A program made the translations under genes and the position numbers. DNA of 64,000 nt from Arabidopsis thaliana (taxonomy: Eukaryota > Streptophyta > Magnoliopsida > Brassicales > Brassicaceae), in assembly GCF_000001735.4 (NCBI RefSeq), contig NC_003070.9:16477971-16541970 (forward strand), given 5' to 3'. Positions 1-11,307 of this stretch are shown in pieces. Within the stretch, counting starts at the first letter, position 1; each line of letters opens with the position of its first letter. The notes below the pieces were generated by a model, which was not told where the DNA came from, ran no database searches, and saw only the letters and a program-made list of their open reading frames with translations.

Positions 1-548
1 GAGTGTATCATAGTCGTGAATTACTTAATGATTTGAGTAAGTAAAAATTATATTTAAATTAAACAATACAAAAAAATTCGAAAAAACCGCGGCGTATCGC
101 GGATGATAAAAAAAAGATAATAAAGGTAAATAACCACTTATAGAATAAACCAGCTTTCTTTTTTCTTCTTTTTGCGAAGAATAAACCAGCTTATTTAATA
201 TTTTTCCATATTTTTTTCCTTGTCGATTTTTTTTATTTCTTTTTGCCCTAAATCGTTCGAGAAACCCAAAATCCAATCCCTTGTCTAATTCATCGATGCC
301 CAAACCAAAATTGAAAACTTTATCCTCAAGAGATTAGGAAAATCTCATTCATTATGTTAAAAATCCCTTTTGGGGATTATATTTATCAGAGAAAAAGATT
401 CGAATTGAGTGTCTTCATGATTTGGGCAAAGCTAATCTGATCTTGCGGAGACAACAACAAAAATTGTCTGTTTTTTTTACCAATTCGTAACGGAAAGTGT
501 TCAAAGTTCCAATCTTTGGATCCTCCGAGCAAAATCTCTATCTTTTCA
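1..548. other. AT-rich upstream region and 5' leader of the MINDY gene
   Basis: I see no convincing coding region here. Short open frames are low-complexity (lysine or phenylalanine rich) and AT driven. The part from about 400 to 548 is likely promoter and 5' UTR of the gene starting at 549. An in-frame TTG at 516 is not a credible start; the first ATG of the frame is at 549. Confidence 0.5.
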
Positions 549-3500
549 ATGGCGGATCATCAAGAAGACGAAGATTTGAAATTGGCTCTTAAGATGAGTA
601 TGCAATACAATCCTCCTGAGCCAAAACGGAGCAAACCCATTGAAGAAGAAGAAACTGGATCCGGATCTCAATCTGGTGGTGAATCACCGGAGGCGAAATC
701 TCGTCGGTTGCAGAGAGAGCTTATGGCTGCTGCTGCTGAGAAGCGTATGGTTTTGTTTCCTAAGAGTCCTTCTCCTGTTAACAAAGCTAGGGTTTTGCCA
801 ATTAGTGTTGTTGGTGGTGATAAGGATGAGGAAGTTGTGGGATCTTGTTTGGGGAAGGAGTTGTCTGTGGAAGAGTCTGATCAGTTGTTTTCGATTGTGT
901 TTGGGAATGAGGTTTCGAAAAGTGTTCTTGCTCAATGGACTAATCAAGGCATAAGGTATGATTCTTGAATTTGGATTTGTGTTGTTCTTTAAATTTTGTC
1001 ATTGGGTTTAGTGCATTCATATAGTAGCTAGGGTTTTGAATTTGACTGTATATAGTTTCTAGAGTTTAAGAAGTATATCTCTTTATCTAGGAGAGAAGGT
1101 ATGGTGTTGGTTGTGAATAAGTAGCTGAGAATTGAGAAGAAAAGATTTGTGATTGTTAGTTGTGGTGATATGGTTGATGTCTAGCTGTGCGAATGTGTGT
1201 TGGATCCGTTACTGAGCCGTTCAAACCCTCTAGGTAGTGATATCGTTAATGACTAGTTGGCGCGGATATGAGTTGGATTCGTTAGAAAGCCGTTAAAACC
1301 CCGTTGGGTGGTAGTTAATACAGAAGCTAGACTAAGAGTGAGGGTATCATATGGACGTTTAAGGCATTAGTTTAAATTCAGCTATCTGATATTGGATTCT
1401 TCTCAACACCAGAGCAGCTAGATTAAGAGTGAGGGTTTCTTATGGCCTTTTGAGGCAATAGTTTTATATACGATGTGGGATTCTTCTCAACATAAAAGCT
1501 AGATTAAGAGTGAAAGTATCGTATGGCCTTTTAAGACATTAGTTTTATTATCTGCTATCCGATATGGGATCCTTCTCAACACCTAAGCTAGATTAAGAGT
1601 GAAAGTGTCTTATGGCCTTTTAAGGCATTAGTTTTGTATCGCGCCCTTTAGATAGTGACTTACACGTTGCTGATAGTCAACTGACTTGCATTCTTGTTGG
1701 GCTCTCCCCACTGAGCCTTTTCTCAATCTAGTCTTCTCTATCTTTAGCTCCTTTCCATCCCCTTGTTGCTTGTTGGGAATCTTTTAATTTCCTGTTAGTT
1801 AAATGAATTGATAGGGTAAAGAGTCAAGGAGGAAATATTTACATACATAGAAATTGTAGAAAAAGCATAGAAATTTTCCCCACACGGAAAGCTTCATGCA
1901 GTTGGCAAAGCTTCCTAACAAGAGATGAACGCTCTTATCCCTCGGAAGCTATCCGATTATCACCCTCTTGTTCCCTATTGATAATAAACACAACCATTAT
2001 CCCTAATTTTTTCGAAATTATAGATACCAAATCAGTCATATGTCAGTTAATATCCAGCAAATATTTGCTGCAGATCTATCATATCAGATTGATCTTTTCT
2101 GGAGAATATGTTTCCATGAAAGGCAATTAAATTTTGATGGCTATACCTGTAAACACGCTCTAATTGCTTATGATTCTTTCTTCCTTCAGCTCTAATTTCA
2201 AAAATCAAATCAGATTTGCATAGTCTCCGAAAATGTTTGGTTATTCCAGACATTTTGTTTTCTCGTAGGTATATTGATATAATAGTGGACCATAATCTAT
2301 TTGTATCAGACATGTCATAATGTAACTTATTTCTTCAGTGAAATATGGTTCCTCACGCTGCGAGTTTCCATGTTTTTTTTGTTATTGTATCGTATTTCAT
2401 AATTAACTTAATGTGCCCACTATGTAACTAATGTTTTGACTCCTTATTTATAGATTTAGCCCTGATCCTGAAACTACTATAGGATTAGTGCAGCATGAAG
2501 GTGGGCCCTGCGGTGTTTTAGCAGCACTACAAGTAATTCTCTTAATTTTCTTGTTGTGATCTGTTCCCGGGAACATTCTTACAGTTGATGCTGACTGTTC
2601 CTTTTTCTGTGTAGGCATTTGTTCTTAAATACCTTCTTTACTTTCCGGGTGACAGAGTAGCTTCCCCCTGTATGGGTGTCTGGACATTATCTAAAGATCG
2701 TCATGTTGTGTCTGACTCCTTCTCTTCTGTAACTGAAGAAGCAAAAACAAAGTGATTTTTCTCAGAATAGTTAAGACTATGATTTACTTCCGAAATTTAG
2801 TTATCATGCTTAGTACTCAGCATATATCGTTGTTTGTCCCGTATTTTGCAGGGCCCTTGTCAGAAGTATGTGTGAGATTCTATTTATGTGTGGAGACAAC
2901 AACCGCGCTGTAATAGCAAGTTTCACTAATTTTGAGGATTCCAGTAGTAATCAAAAAGATGAGGTTAGTTGAACTTGAGTAGTTCTTCATATCTGGTGCA
3001 AGCATTGGTTTTGCTGCAGTAATATATATGTGGTGTCCTTATCAGATTCCTTCTAATATATTGTTGCAGGCAATGGCTGGTGGGCTCCCCATTGAATCTG
3101 CTTCAGATTTGCAGAAGATCTTAAGGTTCGAGACATTCACAACTCAAGCCAGTGCCCAAAATAAGCTAGAAGGCACAATAACTGCTTTTCAAAGTCGCAT
3201 GGGTGCTTTGCTGTTCCTAATTTCTGCTTTACTCTCCCGAGGACTGGTATATTGACGCAACCTTGATCCTTATTACTCTTTTGTTTGTTAACATGTGTGC
3301 AAGGAGGCAAACCTGAATGATAGTAGGGGATTGAACGAATTTGAATCCTTTGATTTAGTCCTGTGGTTGTGTGGGATCCTTTGATTAGAAAAATGCTTAG
3401 ATGTTTAGGTCGTTGACTAGTTTGGGGCCTTGAGAGCCTTGGGGTCAATATGCTCTAGGATTGATTAGTAATAAAGCAAGATTTTGATTCCTGATCTTAA

Positions 3501-4619
3501 CAGAATCATTGTGGTAGATAATTCATTTCATTTCTCTAGGTCAGCTCGATGGATCTCTCCTTTGTTTCTTATGTGTCTATTACTGCCTAAAATAGCGTTA
3601 ATGGATAATTTTGTGATGAACAGGATTCAGTTCAAGCCGACAGGGATGATCCAAACCTCCCCCTAGTAACTGCACCATTTGGACATGCCTCCCAGGTAAT
3701 AGAACAAACACATTTCAGAATCTAGACTGGTTAATTGTTTCTCCTACTTCTATCCTGTGTTTTGAGTTCTACTGATTTTTCTCTATGCCTCTTTTTTTAT
3801 TAGGAAATTGTAAACCTGCTGCTGTGTGGAGAAGCGGTTCCTAATGTATTTGATGGACGGATGGATCTTGGAGGCGGCATGTTTCTGAAAGGCATATCTA
3901 AGAATGTAGATGTGGGCTTCCTCACGTTGCTCGAGTCTCTCAACTTCTGCAAAGTCGGTCAGAATCTCAAATGTCCCAAATGGCCAATATGGGTTATTGG
4001 CAGTGAGTCTCATTACACCGTCTTGTTTGCACTTGACCCATCCGTCCAAGAAGAAAACGAACTTGAGCTGAGAGAGTCTCAGATAAGAAGAGCTTTCGAT
4101 GCAAGAGACCAAAGCGGAGGAGGAGGTTTCATAACTGTGGAGGCCTTTCACCAAGTTGCTCAGGAAACAAACATCAGACTCCCAATCAAGAAGCTCGACG
4201 ACATCTGCGCCACGGGTTTCATCGTGTGGAGCGAGTTATGGCAAGTTATCTTGGAACTAGACCAAAATTTGGGAGGGATAAAAGATGCAACAGGACTGAT
4301 GGGAAAGAAAGTGTTTGATATCTATCACTTCAACGGAATTGCCAAGTCCGATATAAACGGTGGTGGTCAAGCAATGGCTGTGGAAGGTGGGATGGTTCCT
4401 ATGCAAAGGCCAAGGCTGACAAAACTAAACGTATCGGTTCCTCCAAAATGGACACCAGAAGAGTACATGACATGTGCACTGCCGCCGAGCAGCTCTGAGA
4501 AAGACTCAGAAGTGAATCAGCCAAAACCGGTCCAACATGCACCACTGGTGGATTGTATCAGAACTCGGTGGTCGCGTGCCGCTTGTAGCTGGTCTGGAGA
4601 TCCTCCAAGTATAGTCTGA
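549..4619 (+). CDS. AT1G43690: MINDY-type (MINDY-3/4-like, DUF4205) ubiquitin hydrolase with N-terminal UIM
   Basis: Seven exons with GT-AG introns: 549-955, 2454-2532, 2615-2751, 2852-2963, 3070-3246, 3624-3695 and 3804-4619, giving 599 aa. Residues 7-17 (DEDLKLALKMS) form a ubiquitin-interacting motif. The catalytic Cys is C155 in QHEGGPCGVLA, encoded by exon 2. The catalytic His is H398 in SESHYTVLF. Residues about 427-441 resemble a degenerate EF-hand loop, as in animal MINDY-3. In this family the enzyme is a cysteine protease that trims Lys48-linked ubiquitin chains, in cytosol or nucleus. All key residues are present, so the protein is probably active. Length and start match the Arabidopsis gene I recall. 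Intron 1 is unusually long (1.5 kb) and contains tandem repeats. The annotated label 'ubiquitin interaction motif-containing protein' fits the N-terminus only; the fold assignment rests on the Cys/His motifs. Confidence 0.93.
1170..1639. repeat. Degenerate tandem repeats inside intron 1 of the MINDY gene
   Basis: Two repeat families lie side by side. At about 1170 and 1243 two copies of a ~75 bp unit share ggatccgtta/ggattcgtta and agccgtt. From 1326, units starting gctaga(c/t)taagagtga begin at 1326, 1417, 1498 and 1587 (91, 81 and 89 bp, then a partial unit). Each carries 'tatgg', 'aggcattagttt' and 'ggattcttctcaac' in order. Copies differ by several substitutions and small indels, so they are old. 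No coding potential seen. Confidence 0.75.
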
Positions 4620-6381
4620 AGAATGTTGTATTATGAGAAAGCTTGAGCGTTTATTCTGGCTCATTGGATTCTAAAGAAAGAAAACGGAAACTGCTGATCT
4701 GATTTGGCGGTTAACACGCGTCTGAACTTTCTTTGCGTTGTCCGTTTTTTTCATGTTGTGTATTGATGTAGAATTTTTGTTATCTATTATTGAACATTAT
4801 TGAGACAAATGAATATTTCAATTGTTGGATAAAATTGCTTTCAATAACATTGATCATATTCTGATTTAAGACTAAGGTCTTGAAATGGCTAAGAAACTAT
4901 GGTTTCATCCCAATACTTAAACAATTACATATAAATTTTACTTTTTGATCATGTATATTTACTTTTGTTATTATATCGCGGTACAGCATGCACCACAATA
5001 GTAGATAGTATTTTATGTTTGGTAAACATCTTTTAATGGATTTGGTTATACGCACTTCTACAACATATCCACCTTCTTAATTTTTTTTATAATAAAAAAA
5101 AAGTGTTTCCAAACAATTGCTGCTTATTTCCATTCAATTAGATCAAAACACTATTTTTTTCATTTGCTAGCAATCAAAGTCACTATTTATAGATAAGGGT
5201 AGGAATAATATCAATGTTTTTAAACATCATCCAGAAGGCAAACTGGACTACCTTCCGGACCATCGAGTCGAACCGCAAATCAATTGATATTTTTATATTA
5301 TGTATTTATAGAGATTATATAGTTTTATAAATGAAAAATAAAAATGAGTGTGTCATGTTTAACAAAAAAATTGAAATCTAACGAGAACAGTAATGTAATC
5401 AAAAATTTTAAATCCAACTAAAAGTTAAAAATATATATTAAAATAATAAAAAATCACCAATGATAAAAATAAACTAATAAAGAAAAAAGACTCTCCACAT
5501 CTGTTTGTTTTTATCTTGATTTAGACTTTGTAAATTTTTTTTGTTTTTTTTGTGCTATGAGTCTAGGAAGATTGGTTCAGATTAGTGTATTTGTATGTTT
5601 GGGGTTTTCCCATTTGGTTTGATCATTGTCTCTGGAAGTCTACATATATTCGCCGGCTTAAGTTTCTGGAAGGTTTGAATACCTTGCCGGCTATTGTATT
5701 CCGATCTTGTATCACCAATATAATCTATATTTCTAATGACAAAAAGAAAAAAGAAATTCTTAAGAGACTAAATATTCATAAAAGACGAGAAAGGTATGTT
5801 GGCTCGTATGTGGCCGCTTGAAAAGAATTGAAAAGGTTTTATACATAACTGATATAAAACAAAACTTTAAATATTTTCAAAATCAAATAGATTTCGTAAA
5901 CAATCATCCAACCCGTTTAATCGGTTCACCGGATCATTGATCATGGATCAAATAGATTTTTTTTTTTTTTTTTGGGATTTCCCGTTTTAGAATTACTGAA
6001 TATTAGCAGTAATCATGAGCGGTTGTTAATTGAAGTTCTTGTGTCTTTATATTCGATTAGTTACATAATTCCTTCAACTTTTGATCCTTGTAGACACATG
6101 TTACAATGTACAAAATATAATCTGTTGAAGTAAACCGAAACATTATTCAATGTGAGAACCGGATAAGATTATTAGTATTATTTATTTATATATATTGTTT
6201 TTTTAAAAGTAAATAAGTTGGTAAATATCGAGAATATAGGTTTTCAGACCAAACACATCACTTTGGTCCTACTTAGTACTTACCTGCCCCTCTCGACAAA
6301 ATTTCTTTTGTACTTTCACATTTCTCTGTAATAAACTCGGTAGGTTTGCGAAAACCTCGCCGCCGGGAAAAAAAAAAATCA
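4620..6381. other. Intergenic region: MINDY 3' UTR and VIP1 promoter
   Basis: The first ~200 bases are likely 3' UTR of the MINDY gene. The rest is AT-rich, with no gene recognised. A 78-codon open frame at 5585-5821 has no recognisable family. The last ~100 bases are probably the VIP1 5' UTR; 'ttatttatatatattg' near 6180 is a possible but unproven TATA region. Confidence 0.5.
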
Positions 6382-8047
6382 ATGGAAGGAGGAGGAAGAG
6401 GACCAAATCAAACGATTCTCAGTGAAATAGAACATATGCCTGAAGCTCCACGTCAACGTATCTCTCATCACCGTCGAGCTCGCTCTGAAACCTTCTTCTC
6501 CGGCGAATCAATCGACGATCTCCTCTTATTCGATCCTTCCGATATCGATTTCTCTTCTCTAGACTTCCTCAACGCTCCACCACCACCACAACAATCACAA
6601 CAACAACCGCAAGCTTCTCCCATGTCCGTTGATTCGGAAGAAACCTCATCGAACGGTGTTGTTCCTCCTAATTCTCTTCCTCCAAAACCCGAAGCTAGAT
6701 TCGGTCGCCATGTTCGTAGCTTCTCGGTTGATTCCGATTTCTTCGATGATTTGGGTGTTACTGAGGAGAAGTTTATAGCTACAAGTTCAGGAGAGAAGAA
6801 GAAAGGGAATCATCATCATAGCAGGAGTAATTCTATGGATGGAGAGATGAGTTCGGCGTCGTTTAATATCGAATCGATTTTAGCTTCTGTGAGTGGTAAA
6901 GATAGTGGGAAGAAGAATATGGGTATGGGTGGTGATAGACTTGCTGAGCTTGCTTTGCTTGATCCTAAAAGAGCTAAAAGGTATATAATTTAGTGTTGTT
7001 TTTTACTTAAAGCTTGTAACTTTTTTGTGATTTGATTGAGGTTTGAAATAGTGTTTTGTGATGGGTTTTTGATAGGATTTTAGCGAATAGACAATCTGCG
7101 GCGAGGTCGAAAGAGAGGAAGATTAGGTATACTGGTGAGTTAGAGAGGAAGGTTCAGACACTTCAGAATGAAGCTACTACATTGTCTGCTCAAGTCACTA
7201 TGTTACAGGTAATGTTTTGTATTACTTTGTCATTGTGTTTATGCAATTGGTGTGACTAGTGAAGGTTGGTGAGTAGATTACTAAATATCTTTAAAGCTTT
7301 GTGTTTTACGAAGCTGATGTGATTAGTGAAGATTACTCTAAGGAACTATTTCTGATATCTTGATTTGAGCTTGGCAGCTTGTAAGCTTGTATTGTTGCTT
7401 AGTGTGTTTAAGATTGCTTCTTGGTGTATAGAGAGGACATGTGTTTGCTACTAGGAACAAGTATAGATGCAGTGTTATAAGATATGTTATTCTCATGTTA
7501 ATTTAGCTGATTAATCAACATGTGAGATATGTCAATAGTGTAATGTATACACTTGCAAGAGTGTAAGTTTTGTTTCCACTTTAGTGATAAAAGCAACATA
7601 GGAGTAAGATAAAATGATTCATGTCTCTTGCATCTCTAATCTGTGCTTTTTCTTATATTGTGTAGAGAGGAACATCAGAGCTGAACACTGAAAATAAACA
7701 CCTCAAAATGCGGCTTCAAGCTTTAGAGCAACAAGCTGAACTTAGGGATGGTAAAGCCATTTTCTTTTTCATTGGGTCGTTCTCAATATGTAAACCAAAG
7801 TCCTCATTACGATATATATTGTTCGGTGTAATTTTCAGCTTTGAATGAAGCGCTGCGGGATGAACTGAACCGACTTAAGGTGGTAGCTGGAGAAATTCCT
7901 CAGGGGAATGGAAATTCTTACAACCGTGCTCAATTCTCATCTCAGCAATCGGCAATGAATCAGTTTGGGAACAAAACGAACCAACAGATGAGTACAAACG
8001 GGCAGCCATCGCTCCCAAGCTACATGGATTTCACCAAGAGAGGCTGA
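6382..8047 (+). CDS. VIP1: VIP1, group I bZIP transcription factor (VirE2-interacting protein 1)
   Basis: Four exons: 6382-6980, 7076-7208, 7666-7750 and 7839-8047, giving 341 aa. The basic region at about residues 200-216 contains [12 protein letters not shown]; a leucine zipper follows across exons 2 to 4. VIP1 is a group I bZIP that moves between cytoplasm and nucleus in osmotic, touch and immune signalling and was found through binding Agrobacterium VirE2. Visible regulatory sites agree with the published protein: a Ser-Pro MPK3 site at S79-P80, and Arg-rich 14-3-3/phosphorylation motifs around S35 (RRARSETF), S115 (RHVRSFSVD) and S151 (HSRSNSMD). An in-frame upstream TTG at 6346 would add KR-rich residues but is not a plausible start. 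The gene looks fully intact. It is convergent with SDC1 downstream. Confidence 0.97.
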
Positions 8048-8563
8048 GTTCGTGTCACCTATATATGTTTGCTGAGTTATAAATACGTTATATTCATTTC
8101 GGGCTGCAATATTTGATGTATGTAAAAAGTATGTATGTATCCATGTATAATGGCTTTTGTGTTGTTAGCGTCTATGCAGATATGTTCATGGCGACATCGG
8201 TCTATCTTTACAAGTAGTATCCATTGTAATATACTACCCAAAAATCTTTATAGTAAGCACTTTTCCTAGGCATTAAGCACCGATCATCAAACACGCAGCT
8301 AAATCAGCGGCTTAAGGCACATACTTGCTGTTACGATAATGCTAAAACTCGGTAAACGATTGCGAACGACGAAGTGAAGGTTGATCATGCTCCAGATTGA
8401 GCTACAAATTGTAAACACTGTTTGAAACCTTAACTTGTAAATAAGAGAAACTGACAAAATTTTACGATGATTGAAACCAAGTTCAGGAATACAGTGATGA
8501 GGAATTTAAACTAGATGTGGCTTACTAGAAAACAACAATACCAACAAATGAGAAATGGTGCCG
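8048..8563. other. Convergent 3' UTR space between VIP1 and SDC1
   Basis: About 515 bases hold the 3' ends of two convergent genes. Nothing else is recognised. Confidence 0.6.
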
Positions 8564-10328
8564 TCACTTGTGAGCTGGACAGATGCAGTTGTTGGTTCCT
8601 ACCTCCGATGCAAGGCAAGGAGGCTGAGATCCATCCTCGTACCAGATCAATCTGTGTTTGACAAGGTCTTTCAGGAAATTATCAAGCTTCTCGATTGTAA
8701 CACTTGGCATAACCACCACATGAGCTATATCACCTTGGCAAGCAAGCTGCCACCTTCTAACAAACTCTTCATCTTTAGGCCGTTCAAAGACCACAGTGCT
8801 GCTAAGCTCATTAAGCATGGCGCTAATCCCAGCTTCACGAAGTCGGTCTTTGAGGTAATGCGCGTTTCTCAAGCATTTCTGAACTTCTTTCTGGAATCCT
8901 TTGTAACCTTTCCTGTTTAAGGTGTACCAGAGGAACAAAGGAGCATGCCCGTTACGACTTCCCATGATTGTTGCATCCCTTGAAGCAAGGTACTCAACGT
9001 TACTGGAGAGGACTTTGATATGTTCCATTCTTGTTATCTGAACACCACATGGCATTGGACACCCGACAAATTTGTGGCCCGATACACTCACACTCCCTAT
9101 CGGTTTATTAAACGTCACTTTCGGTGCCTACAGAGGAGATAAAACAACAAATCTCAGAGCAGAACAAAGATTATCATAACGATTTCGCTTAGACTGAAGA
9201 CTATACACTTACACGTTTGACAAAAGGCATCATAAGTCCAAACAAAGCTCCATCACAATGAATATAGAACCTATCATGTGAGAAACCACACTCTTCAAGA
9301 GTTTTGATAACAAGGTCAAGATCATCAACAGCTCCTTTAACCGTCGTTCCTAAAGAAAACAAGATTTCAACCATTAGCACCAATCCTAACACAACAAACA
9401 AAGCCAAAGTACTAAAACATAAACCAACCTATGTTAACATTAAGAATCGCCGGTTTATCTTTATTAGCCAACAACTTCTTCCTCAAATCATCACAATCAA
9501 TCTCCCCTGACATAAGCGTATCAACCTTCTCACACTCCATTCGATACATTCGAGCAGCTTTAAACACCGAGTAATGCGATTCACGCGACGCATACAATAT
9601 CCCATCCGGAAACATCTCCCTCCTACAAACACACATCAAATCAAACACCGTTTTTTTTCGGTTTTTCGAATGAATCAAAACACCGATGATTTTCGAAAAA
9701 CGTACCCGACTAAAATGCCATGAAGGTTGCCTTCAGTACCACAATTGGTAATGTAACCCCAATAATCATCTCTCTCAATCTCCCAAAGACGAGCAAACCA
9801 ATCCAACACACCAACTTCAAAAGGTCTTGAGTGTACACCATAGTTACTTTCAATAAACGGATCTCCAAGATTATTAATCGAAAAATGTTGTAACTGACCA
9901 AGCGCACCATAGTCGAAATCCAAGTTATAAGGATAACCTACACCAGATTCCGATTCAGATTCCGATTCCGATTCAAAAAAAAAGATCAGATCAGATCAAA
10001 TTTTACCTAAATGGTTTTTGGTTCGTTCAACCAAAGTTTTCCGGTAACGAGCAAGAACACTAGCCATATAAGCTTCTTTATCTCCGGTGAATTCATCGTT
10101 AACCTCCGGTTCCGTTACAGCGAGTGACGTTGTGTGTATATTCCTACCGAGAACCATCTCTCTTTCTCCTCCTCCTCCTCCTTTATCAGCTCCGATTCCA
10201 TTAGTTACCGGAGGAGGTAACGGTTCGGTGACTACGGCGGTTGGATCGAAGTCGTCAGATAAGATGTCGAGTTTTTCGATTAAGGTGGCCATTGAAAGAG
10301 TTTGATCAGATTCCAAAGATCCAACCAT
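8564..10328 (-). CDS. SDC1: Serine decarboxylase (PLP-dependent group II decarboxylase)
   Basis: Five exons on the minus strand: 10328-10007, 9937-9706, 9622-9429, 9349-9213 and 9127-8564 (stop), giving 482 aa. The enzyme decarboxylates L-serine to ethanolamine, which feeds phosphatidylethanolamine, phosphatidylcholine and choline synthesis; it is also called EMB1075. The fold is the PLP-dependent aspartate aminotransferase type. The Schiff-base lysine is K314 in [11 protein letters not shown]. The cofactor region with NCGTEGN (exon 2) and YIHCDGAL (exon 4) is present. The N-terminal ~90 residues are a low-complexity plant extension. All splice phases close without a lesion. Its upstream region is duplicated 3.4 kb away across a Copia remnant. 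Confidence 0.96.
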
Positions 10329-10440
10329 TGTTGTTTTAAAGGAATCTGTAGATCTGAGTGATTGGAGGAGAAGCGGTGAAAATGGTGGGACAAAGAGAGA
10401 GACACACAGAAAACGAGAGCGACGCTTCGTCGTTGATTTG

Positions 10441-10450
10441 ATTTATATAG
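10441..10450 (-). promoter_or_regulatory. Probable TATA box of SDC1
   Basis: On the minus strand the sequence reads CTATATAAAT about 113 bases upstream of the SDC1 ATG at 10328. This leaves a leader of roughly 80 bases, normal for a plant gene. Seen by motif only. Confidence 0.5.
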
Positions 10451-10477
10451 AAGAGGCAAAATTTGATTCTCTTTTTG

Positions 10478-10890
10478 GTTTTTGCCCTTTCGTAGTCACT
10501 TGTGTGTGTTGTTGTTGTTGTTCGTGAGATTTTTATATTTTTCTTTTTTTATAATAATGTTTTTTAAAGGTAGTCATGAGATTTGATTTATTTCTTTATG
10601 TAAATAAATTAAAAGGTTACCAACTTGCCATGAGATTCATACATGATTATTTTTTTAATTAATTACTAAAACTAAATCGAGAAGAGTTTTTTGTTTAACA
10701 ATAATTAAAACTTTGGTCCAAATTTCAAAACTAGTGATTTGAAATTAATGTACGTTTAGTTTGATTAGATATGAACGTTTAGGATTTTAGTTTATGGTAA
10801 CAACAAAAAAAAAAAAAAAAAATTGAATAACGAAAAACATTTTATATTTCTTAATAAAAATTATATTAATCGATATAATTACACTATGCA
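10478..10890. repeat. SDC1 upstream region, copy 1 of a direct duplication
   Basis: This stretch, beginning tttgccctttcgtagt, is repeated in the same orientation at about 13836-14260. Shared landmarks occur in order: 'cttgtgtgtg', 'cgtgagatttttatattttt', 'aataatgttttttaaagg', 'accaacttgccatgagattc', 'aaatcgagaag' and 'tgtacgtttagttt'. Copies differ by small indels. The two copies flank the Copia remnant. Confidence 0.85.
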
Positions 10891-10922
10891 ATATTTTTTT
10901 ATCTCCAATTTGAAGAGTTTTA

Positions 10923-11307
10923 TGAATCTTTGAGAAAGTTTTAAACTTGAACTTTAGATTTCATTCATTTCCCTTAAGGTTTCATGCGGCTTACATTTTG
11001 GTATTTATATAAGAGACATTATAAGCTTCTAAATCATAGGTAACTCTCCAGATTTCTTCATCCTGTAGTCTCTAAGTCATCAAGGGCTGAGAATTGATTA
11101 GCAAGCTGTATCTTCTCCTTACAAGCTTTCGTCACCTCTGTTCTGTTTCTTTTGTCTTTAAGCGAGAGTGGAGAAGACCGTTGCACAGTGCACGACGATG
11201 TTTCTGTTTTGGCCTTAAGTGTTCTGTGGCCCAATTCATTTGTTTCTGTCGCAGGCCCAACTGATGAAGTTGACAAAATGCTGTCGTTTTGAAGAGGTTG
11301 TCTGATA
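10923..11307 (-). repeat. Left LTR (3' LTR) of Copia remnant
   Basis: This 385 bp block is nearly identical to 13388-13772. Both run from tgaatctttgag to tctgata on the plus strand. On the minus strand it carries a TATA-like TATATAAATA. A purine tract (GAGGGGGAG) abuts its inner edge at 11308, as expected for a polypurine tract next to a 3' LTR. Confidence 0.85.

Noticed and set aside
516..548. N-terminal extension of the MINDY protein from a TTG at 516
   Set aside because: TTG is not a normal plant start; the first ATG in frame at 549 gives the expected protein with a UIM at its N-terminus.
5585..5821. 78-codon open frame between MINDY and VIP1
   Set aside because: No known domain, AT-driven composition and no splice or promoter context.
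6346..6381. N-terminal Lys/Arg-rich extension of VIP1
   Set aside because: Begins with TTG; the ATG at 6382 gives the known 341 aa protein.
8555..8920. Plus-strand 121-codon frame
   Set aside because: Antisense shadow of SDC1 exon 5.
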